Source: Stenotrophomonas sp. ATCM1_4
GTDB lineage: Bacteria; Pseudomonadota; Gammaproteobacteria; Xanthomonadales; Xanthomonadaceae
Reading direction: 5' to 3'
Length of the DNA: 64,000 nucleotides
Assembly (NCBI RefSeq): GCF_004348115.1
Contig: NZ_QPFB01000001.1
Span: 1,308,009 to 1,372,008, forward strand
In this document: positions 33,685-46,387 of the stretch, in pieces
Layout of the letters: each line of letters begins with the position of its first letter
Position numbering within the stretch: the stretch's first letter is position 1
Notes under the pieces: generated by a model
Told to the model about the DNA's origin: nothing
What the model saw: the letters and a program-made list of their open reading frames with translations, nothing else
Databases searched by the model: none
Translations under genes and position numbers: made by a program

Positions 33685-34806
33685 TCAAGGGGAAACGGGA
33701 ACGCCAAGCCGGCGTTCCAAGGGAGCATCGGTGGCGGCGATCACGGCGCCCCCCAGGCACTCGGCGCCGTCGTACAGCACCAGCGACTGGCCCGGGGTCA
33801 CCGCCCGCTGCGGGCGGGTGAAATGCACGTCCAGCGTGCCATCGTCACGTACCTGGACGGTACAGGGCTCGTCCGGCTGGCGGTAGCGGGTCTGGGCGGT
33901 GCAGTCGAAGCGCCGTGCCGGGGGCGCGCCGGCAATCCAGTGCATGGCTTCGCTGCGCAGCCAGTTGGACTGCAGCCACGGGCTGTCATGGCCCTGGTCC
34001 ACGTACAGCACGTTGCGCGCCACGTCCTTGCCGACCACGAACCACGGCGCGGCCGGACGGCCACGCACGCCGCCGATGTTCAGGCCTTCGCGCTGGCCCA
34101 GGGTGAAGTAGAACACCCCCGGGTGGCGGGCGATGACCTGGCCGTCCGGGTCCTGGATCTCGCCCTCGCGGGCGGGCAGGTACTGGCCCAGGAACTCGCG
34201 GAAATCGCGTTCGCCAATGAAGCAGATGCCGGTGGAGTCCTTCTTGGCATGGGTAGGCAGGCCGGCCTCGCGGGCGATGCGGCGCAGTGCGCTCTTCTCC
34301 AGGTGGCCGATCGGGAACAGCGTGGCCGCCAGCTGGGCCTGGCCCAACTGGTGCAGGAAGTAGCTCTGGTCCTTGCCGCGGTCGGCGCCGCGCAGCAGTC
34401 GCCAACGGCCGCCGGACTCCACCACCTGGGCATAGTGGCCGGTGGCGATGCGCTCGGCGCCCAGCTCGCGGGCCGCGTCCAGGAAGTGCTTGAACTTCAC
34501 CTCGCGGTTGCACAGCACGTCCGGGTTGGGCGTGCGGCCGGCCGCGTATTCGGCGAGGAAGTGCTCGAACACGCCCTGCCAGTATTCGTTGGAAAAATCA
34601 CGGAAGTGGAACGGGATGCCCAGCCGGCCACACACCGCCACCGCGTCGCGGCGATCTTCCCCGGCGCGGCAATGGCCGCTGCCGTCATCGGCCCAGTTCT
34701 GCATGAACAGGCCGGCCACGTCCAGGCCGTTCTGGACCAGGGTCAACGCGGCGACGGACGAATCCACGCCACCGGACACCCCTACGACTACACCGGGACT
34801 ACTCAC
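33685..34806 (-). CDS. mnmA: tRNA-specific 2-thiouridylase MnmA
   Basis: The product (373 aa) adds sulfur to U34 of tRNA-Lys, -Glu and -Gln, using ATP and a sulfur relay. The PP-loop motif is GVSGGVDSS (residues 9-17). The catalytic Cys are C99 in [12 protein letters not shown] and C195 in [12 protein letters not shown], and the binding loop LFMQNWADD follows the family. The GTG at 34806 is chosen because it overlaps the nudJ stop codon (GTGA) and gives the family N-terminus. An in-frame extension upstream would lie inside nudJ. Confidence 0.96.
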   Translation of the reverse strand: MSSPGVVVGVSGGVDSSVAALTLVQNGLDVAGLFMQNWADDGSGHCRAGEDRRDAVAVCGRLGIPFHFRDFSNEYWQGVFEHFLAEYAAGRTPNPDVLCNREVKFKHFLDAARELGAERIATGHYAQVVESGGRWRLLRGADRGKDQSYFLHQLGQAQLAATLFPIGHLEKSALRRIAREAGLPTHAKKDSTGICFIGERDFREFLGQYLPAREGEIQDPDGQVIARHPGVFYFTLGQREGLNIGGVRGRPAAPWFVVGKDVARNVLYVDQGHDSPWLQSNWLRSEAMHWIAGAPPARRFDCTAQTRYRQPDEPCTVQVRDDGTLDVHFTRPQRAVTPGQSLVLYDGAECLGGAVIAATDAPLERRLGVPVSP

Positions 34807-35264
34807 TGCACCTGCCTCAACATCGACAACGGATAACGCTGGCCAGCCAGCCAATCGGAAACGGTCTGCCAGACCAGCGGACTGCGCAGGCGGGCCATGT
34901 CGGCCTGCAGCGCGGTCGGGGTGAGCCACAACGCCTGCACGATGCCGTCGTCCAGCGCCTGCTCCGGGTGGTGGCGCAACGGCTCGGCGGCGAAGGCAAA
35001 ACGCAGGAACGGCGTGCCATCGCCGGCCACCCACTGGTAGGTGCCGATGAAGCCGGTCAGCTTCACCTCCCAGCCGGTCTCCTCGCGGGTTTCGCGGATG
35101 GCGGCTTCCAGCAGGGTTTCACCGGCCTCCAGGTGGCCGGCCGGCTGGTTCAGCACCCGCCGGCCGCCTTTTTCCTCTTCCACCAGCAGCAGTTGCCCCG
35201 CGCGGGAGACAACGGTGGCCACGGTCACGCGTGGCGACCAGCGCGGGGGCTGCGCGGTGTCCAC
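34803..35264 (-). CDS. nudJ: Nudix hydrolase, NudJ-like
   Basis: The product (153 aa) carries a full Nudix box, [23 protein letters not shown], where the REETGW part holds the metal-binding glutamates. NudJ of E. coli releases phosphate from thiamin pyrophosphate and nucleotide pyrophosphates. It is encoded directly before mnmA there as well, which supports the name. The GTG at 35264 starts 2 bp after the previous stop codon and gives [19 protein letters not shown]; no ATG is available upstream of the domain. It overlaps mnmA by 4 bp. Confidence 0.88.
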   Translation of the reverse strand: MDTAQPPRWSPRVTVATVVSRAGQLLLVEEEKGGRRVLNQPAGHLEAGETLLEAAIRETREETGWEVKLTGFIGTYQWVAGDGTPFLRFAFAAEPLRHHPEQALDDGIVQALWLTPTALQADMARLRSPLVWQTVSDWLAGQRYPLSMLRQVQ

Positions 35265-35266
35265 GC

Positions 35267-35743
35267 TCAGTATTCGTCCGCCTTGGTCAGCTCCAGCTCG
35301 ATCTCGTCGGCGCTGGCCGAGGCCGCGTCGATGGCATCGGAAAGCTGCTTGGCAGTGGCGTCGGCGTCGATCTTGACCACGAACACCGCCAGGTCCTGCT
35401 GTTTCACCCAAGCGCCCAGCTTGGAGGCATTGGAGTCCTCGAGCAGGCGGTTGGCGACGCTGGCCGGGAAGTCTGGGCTCGGCGACTTGTAGCCGGGCGA
35501 CCAGATCTCGCGGACGTTGTGGGTGCCGTAGGACTCGACGTTGGAGCGCACGTAGACCAGCTGGGTACGGTTGTTGTCCAGCTCGAACACCAGCCGGTAG
35601 TCACCGTCCTCGTCGACCTCGTACTTGTACTCCAGTGAATCCAGCAGGCGACCGATGGCACGGTCCGGTTCACCGGCGACTGCGCTTCCTGCGGCTGCGG
35701 TCATCAGTGCTGCGATGACGATGCCGGTTACAGACTTCTTCAT
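35267..35743 (-). CDS. Exported protein of unknown function (158 aa)
   Basis: The signal peptide is MKKSVTGIVIAALMTAAAGSAVAG, with likely cleavage after AVA. The mature part is acidic (GEPDRAIGRLLDSLEYKYEVDEDGDYRLVFELD) and follows a beta-hairpin pattern (YRLVFELDNNRTQLVYVRSNVESYG). This loosely recalls the YbjN/type III chaperone-like fold, but I cannot claim homology. It is predicted to be periplasmic. It is 2 bp upstream of nudJ, in the same unit. The ATG at 35743 is chosen because it begins the signal peptide. Confidence 0.75.
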   Translation of the reverse strand: MKKSVTGIVIAALMTAAAGSAVAGEPDRAIGRLLDSLEYKYEVDEDGDYRLVFELDNNRTQLVYVRSNVESYGTHNVREIWSPGYKSPSPDFPASVANRLLEDSNASKLGAWVKQQDLAVFVVKIDADATAKQLSDAIDAASASADEIELELTKADEY

Positions 35744-35846
35744 GTTTTCCCCGTCAGTGGTTGGTTGACCTGCAAATTGTGCGGGGGGCAGGGGGGTGTC
35801 GTCCAATGGCTGAAGGTCGAAGCCGGCAAACCGCTATAATTGCCCG

Positions 35847-36167
35847 ATGCCCCAGAAGCCCCAACATGACAACGAGCACGGCCTGCTGGTTGCCCCCGGC
35901 AAGCCCGAGATCGCGCCGCCGCCGCAATATCAGGTGATGCTGCTCAACGACGACTACACCCCGATGGACTTCGTGGTGACGGTGCTGCAGAACTTCTTCT
36001 CGATGGACCTGGACAAGGCCACGCAGGTGATGCTGCACGTCCATACCCGCGGCCGCGGCATCTGCGGGGTGTACAGCCGTGAGGTGGCCGAGACCAAGGT
36101 CGCCCAGGTCAACGAGTTCTCGCGGATGAACCAGCATCCGCTGCTGTGCACGATGGAGCGCGCCTGA
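35847..36167 (+). CDS. clpS: ClpAP adaptor protein ClpS
   Basis: The product (106 aa) delivers N-end-rule substrates to ClpAP. The binding pocket region [24 protein letters not shown] and the His-containing segment [24 protein letters not shown] are typical, as is the unstructured N-terminal extension. It lies 277 bp upstream of clpA, the usual neighbour. No gene is seen in that gap. Confidence 0.96.
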   Translation: MPQKPQHDNEHGLLVAPGKPEIAPPPQYQVMLLNDDYTPMDFVVTVLQNFFSMDLDKATQVMLHVHTRGRGICGVYSREVAETKVAQVNEFSRMNQHPLLCTMERA

Positions 36168-36444
36168 GCCGCCCGCGGTCGCCGCGTGCGCACCTGCCTG
36201 CCGGGCCGGTTTTCCAGGGCGCCGGCTGTGTCCCCGATGGGAAACACTTTCCCGCCTGCGCCACCGCTGGCCGCCCCTCGCGGCGCAACGGCCGTCACGC
36301 CTTGCTCTTGAAGCTGAATGCCGGATTCACCGGGTGAACGAATCCCCACTTCCTGCTGACGTGGCCTCTACATGAACGCCGCTAGGGTGCTGGAAAACGT
36401 GCAGTCAGGCCGCATATTGTCAGCAACCGGAACCGGAGTGCCTC

Positions 36445-38727
<2,283 letters not shown>

Positions 38728-38753
38728 GCCGGGCGACTCACCCCGGACACCCG

Positions 38754-38783
38754 ATGCCCGCATCCAACGATGCGGGCATTTTT
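38754..38783 (+). terminator. Rho-independent terminator of clpA
   Basis: A 10 bp perfect stem, ATGCCCGCAT / ATGCGGGCAT, has a 6-base loop and is followed by TTTTG. It lies 27 bp after the clpA stop codon. Confidence 0.9.
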
Positions 38784-38944
38784 GTGGGACGGGCAGGAGT
38801 GGCCTTGGCCGCGAAGCCTTGAATGCGTCACCGCAGGAAGATCCTATACGCCCATCCTCGGCCCGCTTTCCGCGGCGAACCTGAGGCGGGGCCAGGCATT
38901 GCCCGCTCCGCGGCCGGGGCCATTCCTGCGGAATTTCGCCACGC

Positions 38945-38971
38945 AAAAAAGCCAGCGCGCGGGCTGGCTTT
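38945..38971 (-). terminator. Rho-independent terminator of infA
   Basis: On the minus strand the stem AAAGCCAGC / GCTGGCTTT is followed by a run of six T. It lies 27 bp past the infA stop codon. Between the two terminators (38784-38944) no gene is seen. Confidence 0.85.
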
Positions 38972-38997
38972 CCTGGCATAACGCCCGGCTTACCGCA

Positions 38998-39216
38998 TTA
39001 CTTCATGCGGTAGGTGATACGGCCCTTGGTCAGGTCGTACGGCGTCATCTCGACCTTGACGCGATCGCCGGTCAGGATGCGGATGTAGTTCTTGCGCATG
39101 CGGCCGGAGATGTGGGCGATGATTTCATGCCCATTTTCCAGGCGAACGCGGAAAGTGGTGTTCGGCAGCGTCTCACTGACGGTGCCTTCGAACTCGATGG
39201 AGTCGTCTTTCGACAT
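38998..39216 (-). CDS. infA: Translation initiation factor IF-1
   Basis: The product (72 aa) is an S1-like OB-fold protein that occupies the ribosomal A site during initiation. The sequence [25 protein letters not shown] with the centre [18 protein letters not shown] and the end GRITYR is the standard bacterial IF-1, and the length (72 aa) is exactly typical. It lies 85 bp downstream of aat, as in many gammaproteobacteria. Confidence 0.98.
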   Translation of the reverse strand: MSKDDSIEFEGTVSETLPNTTFRVRLENGHEIIAHISGRMRKNYIRILTGDRVKVEMTPYDLTKGRITYRMK

Positions 39217-39301
39217 GTAGTCCTGTGCGGTTCTGCGGACGGCCCCGAGGGCCTAAGGGCGGGCATTTTACGCCGCCGGGCGGATTCATGCAAAGTTTGC
39301 G

Positions 39302-40051
39302 TTAAACGCCGGCCGGTTCAGCCAGCGTGCTGGCGGGGAATTCCCCGAAGCCACGTGTCCACGGGCCAACATCGGCCGGTTCGCGGACCAGTCGCCGCAC
39401 CTGGGCCAGGAACGGCGCCCGTTCCAGCCGTTCGGCGCCCATCCGCACCAGGTGCGGGTTCTCGACCTGGGCGTCGATCAGCGGCCAGCCCCAGCCGGAC
39501 AGCGTCCGGGCCAGCGCGGCCAGGGCGATCTTGGAGCCGCCAGTGCGGCCACTGAACATGCTTTCGCCAAAGAACATCCGCCCGATCGCCACGCCGTAGA
39601 TACCGCCGACCAGGGCATCCCCGTCGTAGACCTCCACGGAGTGCGCGTAGCCCAGCCGGTGCAACTGGAGGTAGGCCGCGAGCATGTCGTCGGTGATCCA
39701 GGTGCCGTCCTGGCCCGGGCGGGGCGCCTGCGCGCAGGCCTGCATCACCTCGGGGAACGCGGTATCGGCGCGGACCCGCCAGTCGCTGCCGCGGAGTGCG
39801 CGACGGAAGCGCGAGGACAAATGGACCCCGCCGGTACGGAACACCATGCGCGGGTCCGGCGACCACCACAGCAGCGGCTGGCCGTCGGAAAACCACGGGA
39901 AGATCCCGCCCGCATAGGCGTTGAGCAGGCGTATGGGGCTCAGGTCACCGCCGACGGCGAGCAGGCCGTCGGGTTCGTGCAACGCCAGCTCGGCCGGGGG
40001 GAACGGCGAATCGCTGGCCTCGTCGAGCAGGTAGGGGCCTTTCGGGGTCAT
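39302..40051 (-). CDS. aat: Leucyl/phenylalanyl-tRNA-protein transferase Aat
   Basis: The product (249 aa) attaches Leu or Phe to proteins with N-terminal Lys or Arg, making them ClpS-ClpAP substrates. It thus works with clpS and clpA in the same neighbourhood. Family motifs include FPPAELALHEPDGLLAVGGDLSP, LLNAYAGGIFPWFSDGQPLLWWSPDPRMVF and GGIYGVAIGRMFFGESMFSG. The ATG at 40051 overlaps the previous gene by 4 bp (ATGA) and gives the family N-terminus. The longer frame to 40135 is not supported. Confidence 0.97.
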   Translation of the reverse strand: MTPKGPYLLDEASDSPFPPAELALHEPDGLLAVGGDLSPIRLLNAYAGGIFPWFSDGQPLLWWSPDPRMVFRTGGVHLSSRFRRALRGSDWRVRADTAFPEVMQACAQAPRPGQDGTWITDDMLAAYLQLHRLGYAHSVEVYDGDALVGGIYGVAIGRMFFGESMFSGRTGGSKIALAALARTLSGWGWPLIDAQVENPHLVRMGAERLERAPFLAQVRRLVREPADVGPWTRGFGEFPASTLAEPAGV

Positions 40052-41184
40052 GGCCGGGGTTCGTCGGATTTGAAGGGTGAGTGATGCTGCAGCGCCTGCG
40101 CGTAGCGGGCAGCATCCTCGCGCTCGCGGGCACACCAGTCGCGCAGGGCCTGCCGGAACTGCGGGTGGGCGATCCAGTGGTGGCTGCGCACTTGCGTGGG
40201 CAGGAAGCCACGGGCCAGCTTGTGTTCGCCCTGCGCACCCGGCTCGAAGCGCTGCAGGCCTTCGCGCAGGCAGTACTCGATGCCCTGGTAGTAGCAGGTT
40301 TCAAAATGCAGCCCGGGCAGGGCCGCGCCGCCCCAGTAGCGCCCGTACAAGGTATCGCCGCCGCGCAGGCACAGCGCGCCGGCCACCGGTTCGCCATCCT
40401 GCAGGGCCAGGAACAGCACCAGCTGGCGCGGCAGCTGCATGGCCAGGTGGCGCAGGAAGGGCAGGGTCAGTGCCGGCGCGTTGCCGTATTCGGCAAAGGT
40501 CTGCAGGTAGAAGCCGTGCATGGCACGCAGCTCGTCGGCACTGGCTTCGTTTCCGTGACGCGTCACGAAGGTGATCCCGGCGCGGGCGACCTTGGCGCGC
40601 TCCTGGCGGATGTTCTTGCGTCGCTTGTGGTCCATCGCGACAAGGAAGTCATCGAAGGCCTGCCAGCCCGGCTCGCGCTGCCACTGGAACTGCACGTCGG
40701 TGCGCAGCAGCCATTGCCCGTCGAAGCACGGCGTCTCCCCGGGCAGGTGGAAGTTGATGTGCGCGGACGAAAGCTGTTCGGCTTGCACGTGCGCGACGAT
40801 GGCATCGCGCAGGGCGCGGCGGTCCTGGTCATTGCGTGCCAGCAGCCGCGGCCCGGTCACCGGCGAATACGGCACCGCGCCCAGCCACTTGGGGAAATAG
40901 TCCAGGCCATTGCGCGCATAGGCATTGGCCCAGGCGTGGTCGAACACGAACTCGCCGTGTGAGTTGTACTTGCGGTAGCCCGGTGCGGCAGCGACCAGTG
41001 CGCCATCACGCCACAGGGTCAGGTGCTCGGGTTGCCAGCCCCAGTCCGGGCGCAGGCAGCCGTGTTGTTCCAGGCCGCTCAGAAACGCGTGGCTGATGAA
41101 CGGATTTCCGCCGTCGTGCAGGGCATCCCACACGACCGTGTCAATCGCGTCCAGCGAGGAAATGGCGCGCAGCTGTAGGCTCAT
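40048..41184 (-). CDS. FemAB/GNAT-like predicted N-acyltransferase
   Basis: The product (378 aa) belongs to the COG3146-type predicted N-acyltransferases, which carry a GNAT-like fold related to FemAB. Recognisable segments are NPFISHAFLSGLEQHGC near the start, HKRRKNIRQERAKVARAGI (a conserved basic stretch), TLYGRYWGGAALPGLHFETCYYQGIEYCL and ARGFLPTQVRSHHWI. The substrate is unknown. It overlaps both aat (ATGA) and the metallophosphoesterase gene (4 bp), so all three form a tight operon. A role in cell-envelope or N-end-rule processes would be speculation. Confidence 0.85.
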   Translation of the reverse strand: MSLQLRAISSLDAIDTVVWDALHDGGNPFISHAFLSGLEQHGCLRPDWGWQPEHLTLWRDGALVAAAPGYRKYNSHGEFVFDHAWANAYARNGLDYFPKWLGAVPYSPVTGPRLLARNDQDRRALRDAIVAHVQAEQLSSAHINFHLPGETPCFDGQWLLRTDVQFQWQREPGWQAFDDFLVAMDHKRRKNIRQERAKVARAGITFVTRHGNEASADELRAMHGFYLQTFAEYGNAPALTLPFLRHLAMQLPRQLVLFLALQDGEPVAGALCLRGGDTLYGRYWGGAALPGLHFETCYYQGIEYCLREGLQRFEPGAQGEHKLARGFLPTQVRSHHWIAHPQFRQALRDWCAREREDAARYAQALQHHSPFKSDEPRP

Positions 41185-42074
41185 GGCTGGAATTGCAGCA
41201 CGTCGATGGTGGGCGGGTTGAACAGGCGCAAGGGCAGGCCGATCTCCCCCAGGCCCCGGGTGGTGAATACCCGCACCGGGCCGGCAGGTGCGCGCGCGAT
41301 CTGTTCGCCGCGATCAAAGTCGTATTGGGTCGGGATGACCCGGCGGTACAGCCACGGGATACGGATCTGTCCGCCATGGGTGTGGCCGGCAAGCACGATG
41401 GCGGCATCGGCCGGACGTAATCCCATGGCGCTGTCAGGGTTGTGGGCGATGACGATGGCCGGACGGGTAATGGCGTCGGCGACGCGCAGGAATGCGGGAT
41501 CGTCCTTTCCGGCCCAGCGATCGCCGAGCCCCGCCCATTGGCGGCCCTGGCTGTCGGTGACGATCTGGCCTTCGATGACCTGCACGCCATGGTGGCGCAG
41601 GGCCGTGCGCAGTGGCAGATCGATATCCGGACCGGGGGCTTGCTGGTCATGGTTGCCCAGCACGGCGTAGGCCGGTGGCTTCAGCCGGGCCAGTGGCGCG
41701 AACAGATCCTGCAGTTCGCTGGCCTTGGGTTCGTAGGTCAGGTCGCCGGCGATGACCACCGCATCGACGGGCAGTGCATTGATCCGGTCGACCACCCGTT
41801 CCAGAAAGGCGCGGTTCTTGTACACGCCCAGATGGATGTCACTGATCAACGCGACCCGCGCGGTGACACCGGTGCCGGGCAGGGTGGTCTGCTCGACCTG
41901 GATGATCTGCGGTTCGATGAAGCGCGCCCAGGTGAACACGCCGCAGCCCAGCAGCAACAGCGCGAGCAGCCAGCGATGGCGGCCGCCAGGCCAGCGCCAC
42001 GACAGCCAGGCAATGGCAGGGAAGACCAGCCAGCTGCCGTGAAACAGCAGCTGCTTGATCAGCACCCTGTCCAT
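41181..42074 (-). CDS. Membrane-anchored calcineurin-type metallophosphoesterase
   Basis: The product (297 aa) has two N-terminal membrane helices (about 8-28 and 33-50), then a metallophosphoesterase domain. The metal ligands are in ISDIHLG, VIAGDLTYEP, VLGNHD, VIAHNPD and LAGHTHGGQ. Proteins of this layout (YkuE/LpxH-like) act on phosphoesters at the membrane face; the substrate here is not evident. It is coupled to the gene on each side by a 4 bp overlap or short gap, with trxB 24 bp upstream. Confidence 0.88.
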   Translation of the reverse strand: MDRVLIKQLLFHGSWLVFPAIAWLSWRWPGGRHRWLLALLLLGCGVFTWARFIEPQIIQVEQTTLPGTGVTARVALISDIHLGVYKNRAFLERVVDRINALPVDAVVIAGDLTYEPKASELQDLFAPLARLKPPAYAVLGNHDQQAPGPDIDLPLRTALRHHGVQVIEGQIVTDSQGRQWAGLGDRWAGKDDPAFLRVADAITRPAIVIAHNPDSAMGLRPADAAIVLAGHTHGGQIRIPWLYRRVIPTQYDFDRGEQIARAPAGPVRVFTTRGLGEIGLPLRLFNPPTIDVLQFQP

Positions 42075-42098
42075 GCCGGCAGCCGTGGCGGTCCGCGG

Positions 42099-43169
<1,071 letters not shown>

Positions 43170-43355
43170 TCAAGGCACGTGAATGGAATGGCGCGGCCCG
43201 TCGGATACAGTCTCCCTTCTTCCTCCCAGTTGGCTTGCCCTTGTGCGGCGGGTTTCTGACGCGTTCCGTACGTGTGCATCGTCGACGGGGTGAAACACAG
43301 CGGTCCGTCGTTTAATATCAATCACTAACCGTGCATTTCTAAGGTCTGGTCAAAG

Positions 43356-45713
43356 GTGGCGAAACAGGTCCCGGAACGTGGCAAGAACCCCAGCGCCGGC
43401 AATGCCGCGCGCAAGCCGGCCGCCGCGGCGGACAAGCCGCGGCGACACAAGTTATGGCGTGACCTTGCGCTGATCGCGATTGCCCCGGCGCTGCTGTATC
43501 TGCTGGCAAGCCTGTTCACGTATTCCCCCGCGGACCCGGGCTGGTCGCAGTCCGGCTCGGTGGTCGCACCCGTGCACAACATGGGCGGCAGGGTCGGCGC
43601 GTACATCGCCGACGTGATGCGCCAGCTGTTCGGCTACGTGGCCTACCTGATCCCGCTGATGCTGGCGGCGGTGGCGTGGATCGCCATGTTCGGCCTGAAC
43701 CGCGAGGAGCGCGGCCAGGACGACCTGGGCCCGGCGCTGCGGTTGGTCGGCATCGTCGGCTTCCTGATCGGCGCGACCGGCTTCCTGTACCTGCGCCTGC
43801 CGCCGGGGGATGTCGCCCGTGCCGGCGGTGGCCTGGGCGTGCTGGTCGGCAAGTCGCTGCAGACCGGCTTTGGCCCGGTTGGCAGCAACCTGTTCCTGCT
43901 GGTGCTGCTGCTGACCTCGATCACGCTGGCGACCGGGCTGTCCTGGTTCGTGGTGATGGAGAAGATCGGCAAGTGGGTGATGGCGCTGGGGCCGATGTTC
44001 GAGAAGAAGAAGGAACAGGCCAACGAGTGGCAACAGACCCGTGCGCTGCGCGAGGAACGCGAGGAAGTGCGCAAGGTCGACGCCGAAGTGCGCGCCAAGC
44101 GCGAGCCGGTGAAGATCGAACCGCGCCCGGCGCCGGTCATCGAGAAGAGCGACCGCGCCAAGCGCGAGACCCAGATCCCGATGTTCCAGGGCGTCAATGG
44201 CGATGGTTCGGACCTGCCGCCGCTGGCGCTGCTGGATGACCCCAAGCCGCAGCCCAAGGGCTACGACGAGCAGACGCTGGAAACGCTGTCGCGCCAGATC
44301 GAGTTCAAGCTCAAGGACTTCCGCATCGACGCGCAGGTGGTGGGCGCCTATCCGGGCCCGGTGATCACCCGCTTCGAGATCGAGCCGGCACCGGGCATCA
44401 AGGTCAGCCAGATCAGCTCGCTGGACAAGGACATCGCCCGCGGCCTGTCGGTCAAGTCGGTGCGCGTGGTCGACGTGATCCCGGGCAAGTCGGTGATCGG
44501 CCTGGAAATCCCCAACGTCACCCGCGAGATGATCTTCCTGTCCGAGCTGCTGCGCTCGAAGGAATACGACAAGTCCGCCAGCGTGCTGACCCTGGCGCTG
44601 GGCAAGGACATCGCCGGCCGCCCGACCGTGGCCGACCTGGCACGCATGCCGCACCTGCTGGTGGCCGGTACCACCGGTTCGGGCAAGTCGGTGGCGGTCA
44701 ACGCGATGGTGCTGAGCCTGCTGTACAAGGCCAGCCCGAAAGACCTGCGCATGCTGATGATCGACCCGAAGATGCTCGAACTGAGCGTCTACCAGGGCAT
44801 CCCGCACCTGCTCGCGCCGGTGGTGACCGACATGAAGGAGGCCGCCAACGGCCTGCGTTGGTGCGTGGCCGAGATGGAGCGCCGCTACAAGTTGATGAGC
44901 GCGGTGGGCGTGCGCAACCTGGCCGGCTTCAACAAGAAGATCAAGGACGCCATCGACGCCGGCCAGCCGTTGATGGACCCGTTGTTCCAGCCAAACCCGG
45001 AAATGGGCGAGGCCCCGCGTCCGCTGGAGCCGCTGCCGTTCATCGTCATCTTCATCGACGAATTCGCCGACATGATGATGATCGTCGGCAAGAAGGTCGA
45101 AGAACTGATCGCGCGCCTGGCGCAGAAGGCGCGTGCGGCCGGTATCCACCTGATCCTGGCCACGCAGCGCCCGTCGGTGGACGTGATCACCGGCTTGATC
45201 AAGGCCAACATCCCGACCCGCATCGCCTTCCAGGTCAGTTCGAAGATCGACTCGCGCACCATCCTGGACCAGTCCGGCGCCGAGGCCCTGCTGGGCAACG
45301 GCGACATGCTGTACCTGCCGCCGGGCACCGCCATGCCGGACCGCGTGCACGGTGCCTTCGTCTCCGACGAGGAAGTGCATCGCGTGGTCGAGCACCTCAA
45401 GGCCAGCGGTCCGGCCGAGTACATCGAGGGCGTGCTGGACGAGGTGCAGACCATGGGCGACGGCGTGGTGGTCGGCGCCACCGGCCTGCCGGAAAGCAGC
45501 GCCGCCGGCGACGAGTCCGACCCGTTGTACGACGAGGCGTTGCGGATCGTCACCGAAACCCGTCGTGCGTCGATTTCCGGCGTGCAGCGGCGCCTGAAGA
45601 TCGGCTACAACCGTGCCGCGCGCCTGATCGAGGCGCTGGAAGCCGCCGGCGTGGTCACCCCGCCGGAGCACAATGGCGACCGTACCGTGCTGGCACCGCC
45701 GCCGCCGAAGTAA
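43356..45713 (+). CDS. ftsK: DNA translocase FtsK
   Basis: The product (785 aa) couples chromosome dimer resolution to cell division. The N-terminus holds four membrane helices (about residues 30-190), and a short charged linker follows. The motor has Walker A in [10 protein letters not shown] (near 437) and Walker B in [12 protein letters not shown] (near 562). The winged-helix gamma domain ([43 protein letters not shown]) reads the KOPS sequence. The linker is far shorter than in E. coli FtsK (1329 aa), as is usual outside enterics. The start is the GTG at 43356; no ATG is suitable. Confidence 0.96.
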   Translation: MAKQVPERGKNPSAGNAARKPAAAADKPRRHKLWRDLALIAIAPALLYLLASLFTYSPADPGWSQSGSVVAPVHNMGGRVGAYIADVMRQLFGYVAYLIPLMLAAVAWIAMFGLNREERGQDDLGPALRLVGIVGFLIGATGFLYLRLPPGDVARAGGGLGVLVGKSLQTGFGPVGSNLFLLVLLLTSITLATGLSWFVVMEKIGKWVMALGPMFEKKKEQANEWQQTRALREEREEVRKVDAEVRAKREPVKIEPRPAPVIEKSDRAKRETQIPMFQGVNGDGSDLPPLALLDDPKPQPKGYDEQTLETLSRQIEFKLKDFRIDAQVVGAYPGPVITRFEIEPAPGIKVSQISSLDKDIARGLSVKSVRVVDVIPGKSVIGLEIPNVTREMIFLSELLRSKEYDKSASVLTLALGKDIAGRPTVADLARMPHLLVAGTTGSGKSVAVNAMVLSLLYKASPKDLRMLMIDPKMLELSVYQGIPHLLAPVVTDMKEAANGLRWCVAEMERRYKLMSAVGVRNLAGFNKKIKDAIDAGQPLMDPLFQPNPEMGEAPRPLEPLPFIVIFIDEFADMMMIVGKKVEELIARLAQKARAAGIHLILATQRPSVDVITGLIKANIPTRIAFQVSSKIDSRTILDQSGAEALLGNGDMLYLPPGTAMPDRVHGAFVSDEEVHRVVEHLKASGPAEYIEGVLDEVQTMGDGVVVGATGLPESSAAGDESDPLYDEALRIVTETRRASISGVQRRLKIGYNRAARLIEALEAAGVVTPPEHNGDRTVLAPPPPK

Positions 45714-45762
45714 GCCGGCGGGGCAGGGCAGGCCGCCAGCGGGCGGCCTGCATGCCGGCGTG

Positions 45763-46386
45763 TCAATCGCCGGCGGTGAAATCCATCGACTTGAACAGGG
45801 CCGCCAGGGCCTGACCGTCCTCGCTGCTGTGCGGGGACCGCGTGGACAGCCAGTGCACGTAGGCCACCGAGCGGTCATCGTTGCCCGCCACCAGGATCAG
45901 CTGGCCGGTGGTGCCATTGCGGATCATCGAGGCAGGGCGCTTGCTGGCTTCGGTTTCGGCCAGTGCCAGTTCGCCATGGGGCAGGGCCTGGGTTTGAGCG
46001 TGCTTCAGCGTGAACACGACGCTGGCATCGGGGGCGGCAGGCAGCAGCTGCGGCGGGCTGTCCGGATCCACTACCAGGCCGCGTTCCCGGGCCGCCTCAC
46101 GCAGCGGCACCTGTTTGACCTCAAGCACGTAGTCGGCGAGTTCACGCCAGCCTTCGACCTGTCCCACCGTCGCGTGGGTCGGCTTGCCGGCGCGGGCGAA
46201 AGCGATGATGCACAGGGTGCCGGCCTCGCGTTCGGCGTCGGTGATCTCCAGCTGGCGCAGTCCGGTCGGGGTTTGGAACGATACTCCGCAGTCCGGTCGA
46301 TCAACACGGGTGGCGGCGGCATGGCAGGCCAATGTGGTCAGCAACAGGCCGCCGCACAGCAGGAGGGTTCCCACGCGTTGGATCAT
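45763..46386 (-). CDS. Exported small protein, candidate immunity protein
   Basis: The product (207 aa) has an N-terminal signal (MIQRVGTLLLCGGLLLTTLACHAAA) that could be a Sec signal peptide or a weak lipobox (TLAC). The mature part, about 183 aa, has one disulfide candidate pair (PDCG, TLCI), an Asp/Glu-rich body and no domain I recognise. It starts one base after the stop codon of the large peptidoglycan hydrolase gene (TGA-A-ATG), so the two must be co-translated. A periplasmic protein directly behind a cell-wall-degrading enzyme is the classic place for its immunity protein. I infer that role and have not shown it. The gene after it is ftsK, convergent, 49 bp away. Confidence 0.7.
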   Translation of the reverse strand: MIQRVGTLLLCGGLLLTTLACHAAATRVDRPDCGVSFQTPTGLRQLEITDAEREAGTLCIIAFARAGKPTHATVGQVEGWRELADYVLEVKQVPLREAARERGLVVDPDSPPQLLPAAPDASVVFTLKHAQTQALPHGELALAETEASKRPASMIRNGTTGQLILVAGNDDRSVAYVHWLSTRSPHSSEDGQALAALFKSMDFTAGD

Positions 46387-46387
46387 T

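Noticed and set aside
38784..38944. tRNA gene between clpA and infA, where some genomes carry one
   Set aside because: No cloverleaf or conserved GGTTCGA arm could be found; the interval is bounded by two terminators.
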